This document shows positions 11,721 through 24,542 of a stretch of 64,000 nt of DNA, piece by piece. Source of the stretch: Neodiprion pinetum (lineage: Eukaryota > Arthropoda > Insecta > Hymenoptera > Diprionidae); contig NC_060233.1 of assembly GCF_021155775.2 (NCBI RefSeq), positions 28,499,456 through 28,563,455 on the forward strand. The letters are read 5' to 3'. The position numbers and the translations under genes are program-made. How positions within the stretch are numbered: position 1 is the stretch's first letter; each line of letters begins with the position of its first letter. The notes below the pieces were generated by a model. The model was not told the origin of the DNA, ran no database searches, and saw nothing but the letters and a program-made list of their open reading frames with translations.

Positions 11721-14700
11721 TTTGGCGTCAATTTATTGTTGCACGAGCATTAAATTTTCCCAACAGCTGCAAGAAAATATAGCAACAGTGATCGCAATGA
11801 GAAAGAATAGAATTATTGTCCTTCTAAAGATTTCATGAATCGGTCTCCAGCCTCTTTGGAAATTCGAAATTGTGACCCGACTTCTGTAGCATGGTCATTC
11901 TAATTATTGATCCGCGCTCAAGACAAACGAATGAATTTTTCTTCCGTTTCTTAGTACAATTGTAAAAAACGCGGCGTAGCTTTGTCAAAAGAAAAAAGAA
12001 TTGAAAGATTAGATTTAAAAAAAAAGATAACATAAACCTCGAATATTGAGTTTCCCCGAAAACGTAAAAACCCACAAAATGACGACATAACGCGATATGC
12101 ATTTTGATTGCAATTTTAGCCCGAAATTCAATCTCACGTTTAAAACAGCCAATCTGCAGGGTCATTTTGATGTCTGTCAAATTACCTAAGAGGTCAGTGA
12201 TGTAGGTCATTACGTCAGAAGAAAAGGACAGCGATCATCGACTCCCTTTAGTCGAATGAAAAAAGGTACATAATCGATTTAAACCTAAGACGATAACAAA
12301 GTCTTGTTAGTTACGGTGCAATTTTGGTTTTCGCGTAACCTTGACGAGGATCGAAGGGCATTTTTCCTACCTTGCGACGCGACGCGACTAGTCGAGACGA
12401 TGAGAAGCAACGGCTCTCGTTTATCCTCAAGTCCCATTATACAGTTAGTTATATGTCACGCAATACGATACTTCGCATGAATTCGCGCGAGTTTTCGCGT
12501 ACGCAAACACACGCCCGTGCTCGAGCACATCCATGATGCGCGTGCAATTAATCCTCGACGTAGAGAGTGGAAAGATTTTACGTTATTCTGCACCGCGGTC
12601 AGAAGGATATCCTGCTGTATGTATGAAATATGTAACGCGGATGTCTGTTGTTAGACTATTTTCGAAATCTGATATCCTCCGACTCTGAGCATATTATAAT
12701 TATACACACCTATAGGTTGGACGGTCTGAACTTTTTGTCACGACCTACGCGTTCTCGAGAAAGAAAGAAGTCTTAATTTCTACCATTATTAAGGATCAAT
12801 CGGGATCTACAGTAAAGGTTCCCAGTGGCTCGCTATTTTTTTGAAATCAATACTGGAACGTGTTTCTTTTCCAATCAAATTTTATCTGCCAATTACTAAA
12901 ACAATCGATACATTGATCGCAGACGCATAAAGTGTCCGTATAAAGAAAACTTGATTCAGTTTTCATTTTAAAAGAAATAAATAAAAAATAGCAAGCCCCT
13001 GGAAACCTATTAATGAACTTTACTGCACTTCGGACTACGACGCAGTTTTAAATCCGACCGACGTATCCGTTTTTTTCTAATTTTTTTTTTCTGTGTTCTT
13101 TCTCTCGACGGAGTAGCTGAGTAAATTTTGCAAATTTAAACACGAAGTAGACGTTAATTATTAGTTTTTTTCGTTGAAAAATATTGAGAAATGTGAAATA
13201 TTCATTAACTGCTCCTGATTATATATTTTTTTCGACCTTTGTACTGGCGATTAGAGATTCTTTGATTCGTTTCTTTTGTTTTTTCAATTACTTTTACGCG
13301 TCTTTATACATGCCGGATGTTTCATTTACGAAATTATAATTGTGCTTGTTGTCATTTGCCTCGAGTCCGTGCATTAACATATCAGCCTATAATATGCGGG
13401 AATTTAGATTTTCTTCAATATGCCAAATTTGAATATTCGAATCGTCGAAAATGTGACGAATTCTTGAATTATTATTATTGTGGTTATTGTTATCATCTTA
13501 CCAACAAAAAGAAAACTTGAAAAAAAAAAAATTCGCCCTAACAAAAAACTAAACACACTGATCGAGGCTGGTTGCACTTGCTAGCTGCATAATGGTAATT
13601 TGTTGAACAATCGCGTCTTCGAATCGCGTGATCTGTCGTGAATAGAATTTTGGAAATATTATTACAGTATGTAATATACGTATAAAGAGCTAGTTGTAAA
13701 TTCAGCCGAGCGTTAACCGTCGTTTGAACAAGTTTCGCACATATGCAGACTTGTTGCGTGAGTTTGAAGAGTTTCTAGCCTAATATCAACCGAAATTTCG
13801 TATTGGCCCAGACGTTTGGGCACACATAGCATAGTAATTTATTCAACCGTCATAATTCGTGATCTAACATTGAACTGATCAATTTATGCCCTCAATTACG
13901 GACAATACACATGTGTGTCTTATACGTATATACCGTACAGACTGTGTCTGCTCGTCAAGCAGAAAATAGTAAATTATATTTAACACTTTGTATGTACACA
14001 TTTACGTGCCTTGACACTAAAATTATGTAAATCTAATACCTGCAATGTATCTGTGACACGTAAGTTATTGTACTAATAGAAAACGGTCATTACGCACAAA
14101 TTGCGACAAACTTGTTTTGCCGACAGATAACAATTAACCGTTCCAAGTTAAATTAAATATTTTTTATGCATCTAATTTTCGTCTGTTTGATTTTTTTTTC
14201 AATTCCGTCTCATTTGGTATTACAGAATCAACTAACTTAGGTACGTTTATAATAGTTGCAGAAAACAAATTCACGAAAATTGTGAACAAATTTAACCACT
14301 AATTGAATATCACCGACAATTATCAATCACAGTCGTTCGAATACAAGTTGAGAAAATGTGACGAATGTCCGGCATGCGTCATTCTGTGCCATCCCGGATA
14401 ACGCAATTCTCGTACAGTTTCGGCGATACCGAATCATTACTTTGGTACAGCATGTGACCAATCTGTGTTACATACGACAATGTGTAACACATATCCATCC
14501 GACAATCTATCATCGATCTCTCTTTACGCCGGATATTTAATTGACGAAACAACAACTCGTGTCGTTTCTTCTCGACAGATGTTACTCAACGTGCGTTCTT
14601 TTCTACATCCTCTTCCTTACCTCACCTTCATTTGCAATCGAAGAATCGTCCTGTGGAGGTGGAGAAACAAATTTTAACCCTTTTTTTTTTGTCATTCAAA

Positions 14701-17700
14701 AATTTAAATCAATTCAAATCACCGATTCGTTTAAAAACTCGGGAATTGATAAGGACACATATAAAAAAAAAAAAAAATACAACGAAAGCATTGGTATGTA
14801 GAATCGGGTTTTTGAGCCCTTTTTTGCATTTCAGACAAGTGGACTTTGATATTTTAAGATATATGTATTATACAACAACGTCGAATTCTAACTGCGACTG
14901 TTGTCAATAAAATCAGTAAAGTCAGTGTTATATTCGTTGTATTAAACAGACTCTATCCTCGGCATGCGATGAAATTGTGAATTTTCATTCGGCTCGTAAT
15001 CTGTTGTGATTGATGTAAATATTGTTCCCAAATTGGAGCAAGAATAAACACTTCACGTGCGTGAATTATCCGTTATTATCCTTAATCAACGCGCGAAGGC
15101 GATAAAATATATCCGTGTACATTATCAACATTCTGTATTCATAGTTTCACGATGTAAATCGTAACAGGTTCACAACGTACACAAAGACACAGCGATGTGT
15201 AAAATAATTACGGGCGAAACAATCCCGTGCGGAGCGCATGATCGCTTTATCGTTGCTATCGTAAATTTAAGCTCTTTATTAGTTCACATGTATGTACAAA
15301 AAGTCTAATGCGATACACCTCAAGAGTATTTCACAAATCCAACGCGCACGCGCCATTGCGTAACATCGTCGAACTACTTTAAAACAGGTATAATAATTTA
15401 AAAGAGAAATGTATAATCAGGTGTGTCAGCGTTCAGCGAAAACCGAGCATTGTTATACATGTTATATTATATAAAAGCTTGAACTAAAATTGAACAAAAA
15501 TTTTGCCATCACTAGCTCGAAGCAAATGTGTTATTGGAAGTATACACGTTAGATGGCCGCGATGACCGATGACGTTTAGTCAATGTTTCGAGGGTGTCGT
15601 AAAGATGGTTTATCTGTAGTGTGTACGATGGAATCTTCGCGTTTCATCGTCGCCGATTCATAAGCCCTGGCTAATGTTAGGAATATCTCGAGGATTTTCA
15701 TACGCGGATCGCAACAATCGCGTCATCTTCTCCGTAGATTCTCAAGAACTCATCGCGGTAGCTCGCATTTTGTTGACGAGATAAGCTTGCCGAAAAATAC
15801 GGATTATTGGACCCTTTATCACGCGGGTGATGCGTGTTTTTCTCGTGTACAAGTGCAATCTTGTTTTACACACGGTTTGATGTCATTCCGCCGTTACGTG
15901 GTTCAAACTAATTAAAACACGGAGATACACCGAGCAATGAAACTCTACGTCATGTTACAGATTACGGTTCGTCCACTGTAAGTTTGATCACCTTTCAAGT
16001 AATTTCAAATCAAACGAACAGTCGGTGAGACTTCCTGAAAGTAAATTGGACACGAGACTGAGGCCAGCAGCCAAACGTTTTTAACGCTGTTTCGAATAAG
16101 GTAGCGAAGTGCGAAAATCAACTCCCAATGCTTTACGAAAATGAAGTTAGCAACGTTACTGTAACAATGCACGTTCAGGAGAAATCCTTAACTCGCATCT
16201 TCAGGATCGTCTGATATTTTGTTTTACTTATGTTTCGTTACGTTAACTTTACTAACTTCAGCCCCCAAATGCTTTTATGGAATTATTAGGATGAAACTCA
16301 ACTGGATTTTTCTGTTTCTAAAAAGTTTAACACGTTTGGCTGGCAACTCTGGCTGTTAGCTTGAGCTTCATAAATCTGACTTCCATTTGTGGCGATATAA
16401 TCGGTCAAATTCTGCCTTGGTCTATACACTTGAAAATCTACGACGTGGTTCGGTGCTCGTGTTTCTTTTTTATCTGTTCGATGGCAATGAGCCGCTAATT
16501 CTATGAAAGTACCTCTTCACTTTGTACGCATCACTCATCACAGCTGGATTCGTATGATCGAACGATTCGGAACTCTGGCGATTAGCGGCTGAAGGTACTG
16601 TTCATCGGAGTGATTTAGCAACGTTATTGAGACTCCGTCGATTCGTAGTTTTACGCTTATGCGATTATACTCGGTGAAATGACGAATCGGCAGTCGGGAT
16701 TTGGATGTAGAAAATTTTGCAGGGTGAGGAAGAGTAATCGTAGTGTTATTGACCGCATAATACTATTGCCAATATCTCAATGCCATCGTAAGATAAGAGG
16801 TTCAAAAATAAATTACTGACGAATCGAATTATCTGACGAAAATAATTGATGGCCCAAGTCATTCCCGCATTTTTCAATTACAGATTACCTTCAATGCCAA
16901 GGCAACGATTCGGTTATCACTACTGGTTCGTTTTTTTTTTTTTAAAGAGGCCGAGGGGCCTTGAAACATGGTCTAAAACAGTCAGTCAAAGGTTTGACTG
17001 TCTTTTGATCCAACGGTTTGAAATTTTATTGCACAATGTGAAATCTCTCTGAATCATCCGAAATCTCTCTAACTCTATAACCAAATGCGTTAAGCACCTT
17101 CGTTCGGTAAAAGCTGACGACACCAAGCAATCGCATGTCTTCAGACCATGCAGCTGTGGATTTGAGTGTATTGTTTCCTGACTCTGTACGATCAGTTATC
17201 GAGACCGTATATCGCTGATCAAGTATATTTCCTCCCAACATGTGTGTGATGTTCGAAAATAGAGCGATTAAGCCTGCAGCGCAGATTGCAGACGACTGCA
17301 GATCATCGATCTACGTTAAAACATCTCTGACATATTTTTCTTCCATGTGTCAAAGCCTTCGTCCAAGATCCTCCAAGAATTTAATCAAGCTCGAGTCTGG
17401 GTCAGCATTATTTATATATATTAATAATATATACATGTATATACTATATATACCGTGTTATACTAGACGCTGGACTAAATTGGCGAAACCTTCTGAAACC
17501 CCGTTGGACGTATCAATCTGACGAAATTCCTAACATCTTTGTGACATTTTGGATAAGACTGGTCGTTTGTTTCAGTTTTTGAACAGGCGTAAATTGCAAC
17601 TTTATAAACTTGTGTACTTATAATTATTTGACTCAACCTCTCCAGTCACTTGATTCGTCACTAAAATCCGACTTTGAACAAGTTTTCGACGGAAATGTTT

Positions 17701-20525
17701 TCCATACTTGGTACAATTTGGTTTTCACATGGATCAAAGAAACTCTGTACCATTTCGCGCCACAACTGGACCAAGCAATGGTCACCATGACTGGTTCAAA
17801 AATGATCAATCGCAACTAAGTCTATTTCAATGACGTCATACGAGGAACGAACGAGATAAACCGAAACAGCATCGCATAGATTCTTCTCTCGGTATTCTCT
17901 TTTTCAAATCCCATTTTAGGGGGATTGTTTTTTTACCCTTTTTTTTTTTTGCATGATAATCATTCTTGCAAGACAGATGCAAGTTTCGACCTTGAATTCG
18001 AGACTGCAACAGGCAGTCGGATCGAGGAAACCGAAACGCTTCGCGAATGCGTTTCGCCATAACCGACAATGGGTTTGTTTTTCTTCCCGTCTGGAGATGC
18101 CATTTTTTTTTTTTTTTTTCATTTCTTTTGCCACCCACGCTTCAACTATTTTCACACGATTAGGTATCTGCGTTATATGACGATTCCCGTTTCTACGGCA
18201 CGGTATAAAATACTGCTAGAACATGTGCTGTCGAGTATTGATTAGTTATTCGACGTTGTTATTATCGTTTCTCTGTACAATTACCTGCCTCTACACTTTT
18301 ACTTATCTGTATCATTTATTTATGTTTTACTCTGACGTGAAATGTTACAAGCAGACAGCGTTGTTGACATTTTTTTTTTTTTCCTACTTCTTCTGTCGTA
18401 ATTATACATATATACGTATATAATTTATTCAGACGGTGGATCTGGGCTATTCCATAGATTCAATGTTCGCGATAGATTTACGTTGAGAATTTATGATTTT
18501 TTTTTACTCCCCAGAAGAAAGAAATCAAAATGGTGCTGATTATAAATTTTTCTTCCTTCTCATTGTTTGCCTCTTCTTCGTTTCTCAAACGATATTGAAC
18601 ATCTCGTTACACTCGGTGCTGGTTTTTTTTTTTTCTACAAATAAGTGAATCTTTTGAGTCCGGGGAGGAAAATAAAATCTCCGATAAAATAAAAATGGCT
18701 GTATGATATAAAACTGTCGAATTTAGACGAAAAGAAAACGATTATCACAGAAATTGAGAAATCCGAGATTACTCGTTTCTTTTCCGCTTCTTACTTTCAT
18801 TCAGCTATAGTTTCGTACGCGTATGTATAATCGATTAACCACCGGTGTTACTTTTGTACAATATGTACCTACTGATGTACCCATTCCGTATCACGCGGCT
18901 AACTAAAACTCTTAATAAACATAAGATTAATTAACACGTGGTTATCAGTGCGATTTCACGATCATCATCCATCCATCCTCGACGAAGGTCAATAATAAAC
19001 GGATAACCGACTCCGAATGTTCAAACGTTTAGATTATGTATACACCACACCATGTGTACATTGTTGTACATATACTTGTGAAATGATATGACGTGGTGAT
19101 AAAAACGCGATGTTCATTGTTGTGAAGGCGACGAGGAAACTTGATGATGATTTTTTTCTCGACGATTCATTTCTTTTTTTTTTTTAAGAATTTTCATCCT
19201 TTGTTGAATTATTTTTTTTTTAACAATAAAAGTTTTTCACGCATAACTTCGTGTTATTCTTTAATTAGTATTTAGGTTTCGAAATTCAACACTGTTTATA
19301 ATAATTAAAAACTCGAATAAGAAACGTTAGAATTTAAATGAAAGTTTATTGTGTCATCGAAGAAAATTTCACCGATAAAGCTGTTGACAATCTGTCGTTT
19401 TCATTCAAGACAAAGTGTATCTCTAGCGAACATTAGCGTCCGCAAATTCGCGTCTCGCGAGGTTGACATCTGTTTTTTTTTTTTTTTTTTTTTTATAAGA
19501 ATTCCCCGCATGCTGGATGAATAATCAACTTTGCGATCAAGCGGCAGCGCCTTTCCTGATCACACTCCACGCGACGGCAAGGCCGCGTCTCCTGCATCCG
19601 CATTTTCGACGGCCGAAAATCTTGCGGTAAAAACCTGTTACAGGATGACGGAAAACGTTCGCCGGAAAACGATATCTGTTGACACGCCGTCGAATCGTGA
19701 GCAATTACGGTACGGATGAACGATCGATCGTTTAAGGATCGATCAAGGCCGGTCGATAATTTCGGGAATCTTATTACCGGCCGATACCGATGCGTCGGTA
19801 AAACAGGGCGATCGTTTCGATCGATTTGGGGAATCGGTCGACGTTCGGAACTTCGGAAACGCCTTGAGATATCTACGTCGTCGTATTTCGGTTACCGGCA
19901 TCACACTTTCGAGAATTAATATTGTGCAAGAGAGAAGCGCGTGATGCATGCGTACCAAAAAAAAAAGACATTCGTTTGCCGTCGTTGCGAATTCTTGTGA
20001 CCGTGCCTTCACGCAAAACCACTCACTCTCTCTTTCTCTCTCTTTCTCCGTTTCTCTCTCTCTCTCTCTCTCTTTTTTTTTTCCTCTTACCCAACGGGAG
20101 AGGTGATTGAACGTGGTTGCAGTCACGTTTCCATCGCGAAATACGACGCCGCGTGAATCCCGTGCATGCTATCACGACTGCCACCTAATAATCCGTGTCG
20201 GCCTTCCTTTCGCAACATTCAAGGGTCTTAAGAACCGGCACGCGGAAACAACTCAAGTCTCGATCGCTCATGCTTTCATCTCTCTGTACTGCGGTTTATT
20301 CACTTCCCGACGTTTTACTCATTTTTTCCTCATCTGTGAGGCAAGAGGTTAATTACAATTGTGACGATCGAATTGATGATTGTTGCATGATAAAAATTGT
20401 TCTCTGTGTCTGTGGAAGTATACTCTTCCTTTCACTACTTCCGTGGTTCAATGCGCGATATCAATTTTGGATGTATCCTCAAATTCGCAAATCACCGACG
20501 AAACTCCAGGTGTCTTGTTTATTCG
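11721..20525. other. Intergenic, no gene recognised
   Basis: AT-rich sequence with scattered homopolymers and short chance open frames. The 125-codon minus-strand frame at 11833-12210 lies in low-complexity AT-rich DNA and resembles no family I know. The CpG-rich patch at 19530-19920 has several overlapping open frames but no start-plus-splice structure; it might be an unassigned promoter or first exon. A CT-rich tract sits at 20029-20075. Confidence 0.4.
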
Positions 20526-20950
20526 TCAGGTTCAGCTACGCCCAGGGAAAACCTGGAAAACTGGGAAAACTCAAGGAAGTTCTTACAGCAGGGAAAAATC
20601 AGGGAATTTTCAGTCTACCAAAGAAACAAACTCGTAATATCCATCTTGAGAAAAAAAAATTGTACTTAATACTCGTATTTTTTTTCATCGCACCACTTCG
20701 TAGATTCTATGTATATTACTTAATAACAAACCTTTCTTTCTGTTGTTTGTAAATTAATAATTAAACGGTAAATTATTTGCTAGGTAATGTTGAAGGTATT
20801 AGTATTGATGTGTAAAAAAAAAATGTTTCATATACGTTTCAAATATATTTGAAAGGTGACTTGAAAAATCCTATTTTAAGGCTGGAACACCTGGAAAAGT
20901 CAGGGAATTACATATTCCAAAATGCGTACGAAACCTGGTCATATTTTGCG
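20526..20950. repeat. Dispersed repeat with CCTGGAAAA / CAGGGAATT motifs (two fragments)
   Basis: Fragments at 20530-20690 (aaacctggaaaactggga, agcagggaaaaatcagggaa) and 20880-20945 (acacctggaaaagtcaggga) share wording with each other and with 860-1200. The 185-codon frame crossing 20195-20752 is therefore at least partly repeat-derived and is not called as a gene. Confidence 0.5.
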
Positions 20951-21679
20951 TGACTAATAAATTAATACTCGTTTCCTGAAAAATTCTGCAATTTCTAAAT
21001 TACGCCGTTACGATCATATTTCGACAAAGGGATTGAAATATCAACCGTGAAATTTATTAACCGATCCTTAGGCGATTATCGGCAATCCTCGACTTGGTCC
21101 AAACTTGGGTTATTGATTGAAAAAAATTTAGTACAATAAGAAAAATTTCAACATCGGCTTTCCGACCATTCGAAACTTTGTTGTTTGGTAAAAGTTTGAC
21201 TTCTTTACATCAAGTTTCGCCGCCAAATAATTCGGAAATAGGCGCTTTCGGAACATGTCAAATTCGCAACTTCAAACGCCGCCTCTATTTCCATGGAAAA
21301 AAAAATCGAAGCTTGATTTCATACTGATGCAAAAATTAAGTTCGTTGTAGTTTAAAAAATTTGTTGCTTCTTCTCTTATTCACCATATCATCAAACTTAT
21401 TACAAATTACCGTCTTGATCATTTACTTATCGTACAATTACGCTTACACGCGATTGCGCCGCGGTTCCTCAATAATAACCCAATAAAATGCATTCGCAAT
21501 GTCTTATACGTATCATCGTTGTGTGATTCGCGTGGAGGAGAAGCTCTAGACGCGCAGTTTCAACAAAAAACAAAAAAAAAAAAAAAGAAAACTTCAGAAA
21601 AACAACCTACGACGTAAAGATGCGGAATTTAAAATTGAAAAACGATGAGACGAAGCGTCAAACGTATTGCATGCGCTTG

Positions 21680-21780
<101 letters not shown>

Positions 21781-23317
21781 ATGGAACTAAAAAAAAACAA
21801 AAAAAAAAAAAAAAACAACAAGCAACATGAATAACGACGAAAATAATAAAACGCACGAATATCTGGCGTCCTCGTCAATGAACGGAAAATTTTTCACCGC
21901 GTATTACGTGGTATTTAGGAGTTGCGTGTGGTCGAGGATAAAAGTAAATTTGCCAGCGTACACTTTATGCGCATATAATAAATTTAACCGGAACGAGGCT
22001 GACGCATGTCTCGAATTTCGATGCACCCTTGTCATTATATAGTTATGCATTTTGTCTTGAGTTTTGTAACTCATACTTACATGCGCTGTTCGACTAAAGC
22101 GTCGCTGATGAGAAATATAATTATTGGAAAACAAAATCACGGGGACAAAGTTCGCGAGTTTTTTTTTCATTTTTTTTGGTTCCTCCCTCTTTTGCAAGGA
22201 AAAGAGAACTTGTGAATTACAGATTTGAAACAGGTCATTGACTCTTGGATTTTTCAAACTCTGGCTCAACTTTCTTGACGTTACGATGCAGTCTTGCAGA
22301 AGTTGAAGAACTCGTGCGAATGATAAATTTTTATCTTTACGTGTTTTTTTTTTTTTTTTTCCTCTACCGTTTTGCTTACGGAATTATTGTACGCATTGAC
22401 TGAATCAACTCGTGCGCGATACGATAAACTAAATCTAATTGTAAACGATTTCGAACCCACTTACCTATGAGAGTCCAGACTTGCTGAAGCTACAGTAAAA
22501 GTATTCGTTTATTGCCATGAACAATAAACGAGTAATGAAGTTTTCTTTATTACGGATTAATTAACGCAATTTATCGTTTTATCACCACTGCGTGATAAAT
22601 CTTTTATTTCATATTCTTCAGGGTAACATAAATCGTTATTGTTATAGATCAGTGCTCTCTTGTCAGTTCTGCATTATGACCGTTAAATTAATCTATACAA
22701 CAATCTTTTCGCGTTACGATTATCATTGCACATGATATTATATCTCTTATGTAGAACGAAACTTGGATCTGAACGTCTTCTCAATTTTGAAACATCGAAT
22801 ATTTAGTCGACTTTTCGAGCCTGGATGTTAATCATCCTCAGGACACTTGTTTATTACAACTATTACAAAAAATTTTTTGGGGTTAGCATAAAGGTACTGA
22901 CTTGGTACAATTTTCCAATGAAAAATAGGAATCGGCAAAGACTTTGGAATTACAGCTTCACATCGTACAGTATTAAATTTACATTTAGAATACGACGTTA
23001 CAATTTTTACGAATACCAGAGAGGAAATTTTCATTTTCCATTTAATTAACATGCGAAAATAGTTTGACTTTCATTCTGAATTTTGTTTTTCAGTAACGAG
23101 GCAATGTGAAAAAATGTTAGACGCATATTTTTGTAGGGATTTCAACGTTCTACAAAAATGGTCTTTTTATAATTTTTTGATAACTCAACTCTTTGAAAAG
23201 TTATTCAAGTTCGAAGTTGAAATCACGTAAAAAATCAATTTTTTCGAGATTAATAGCGAAAATACTAGACTTAAGACTTATCACAAAATACTCTGGGTTT
23301 CTTTTGTAAAGCATTTC

Positions 23318-23492
23318 AACCACTATAAAATCATGTCATTGAAATAATTTTCAACCTTGGCAAATTTATTTTGCAATTGTTAGAAGTTATAATATGTAAT
23401 ATATGTAATTCCAATTTAAAAGCAGCGTTTTTTAGCAAAAAATAAATCTCAAGTTGAGAATTAATAGAATGACGTGATTTTATATAGTGGTT
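23318..23492. mobile_element. Small inverted-repeat (MITE-like) element, about 175 bp
   Basis: The left terminus 23318-23340 (aaccactataaaatcatg...) is the reverse complement, with one substitution and a 2-bp indel, of the right terminus 23468-23492. The interior is AT-rich and noncoding. No clear target-site duplication is seen. Size and structure suit a MITE or other nonautonomous foldback element. Confidence 0.5.
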
Positions 23493-24500
23493 ATATGTAC
23501 GTTTTACGTTTTTTGCAGCAGAATGAAAAAGCAAGAGATATTAATTTAACCCCTCGACTGTTGCACTGGTCCATTTTCTGCTCGCTTTCTCTCGTTTCCA
23601 GGCGTTTCTTCCCTCATATTTCAACGCCTCTTTCGAGATTAAATTCGAGTCAATGACGAAGCTGAGCGATAGATCGCCCCTCAAAGTCTCCGGCATGCAG
23701 TCGGATCTCGTCGTATCAGCTCGCCCCTCAGAAGATACTAAACCACGTGTATTTACGTAGATATTATTTACGTACATACGTATTTCATAGACACGCAGAG
23801 TTCACGTGTCGATACGCTATCTAACGCTCGTTTCTTATTTCTCATTCGTTTCTCTTACGGTGAGAAAGAGAGGATAGAGGCTGATGAAAATAGACGCGGG
23901 CTCTTGTGACGTGTGATCGACACGTGAAACGCGAGTGCATCTTGTTGACAGAAAATGCAGAAAAGTTATAAATCAAAGGGAAGAATAATCGACGCCAAAT
24001 CCTTCGTTTTCTCTTTTACTTTGTACTTTTACTTGTACTTTTCACACCCCAAACTGTCCGATGAATTCTTATCACGATGAATTTTATACTGCGGCGTTTT
24101 TTCTTTCCATTTCTTCGTCTTTCTTTTTTAGACCACCGCAGGTCGTTGATAACGCGATCAACTACACGCTGATGATGACCCGTGGAAGAAATTAAGCCAT
24201 CTTATATGTAAATAAACATATGTGACATAACGGAAATGATTAAATTTGGGCATGCTCTCCGATCCGAATCTTATTGCATTTCCTACTTTTGTTTATTAGC
24301 TTATCATTCTTTTTTTTTTTATTTTTTTTGGTCGTGATTATAACTTGTTTCTTTTCTATCTTATAACAATTTCCGCAGCCTTATTTCAAACTTCTCTCTT
24401 GACTGGAATTTTGAATTAGTAATAGTAACATCAATAGAAATGTTCTCTGGTGTCCGACTGATATGTTATCAAAAGGTGAAATGATTTTAAAGTGCGTGAA

Positions 24501-24542
<42 letters not shown>
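24501..24542. repeat. (ATT)14 microsatellite
   Basis: Perfect ATT trinucleotide run of about 42 bp. Confidence 0.9.
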
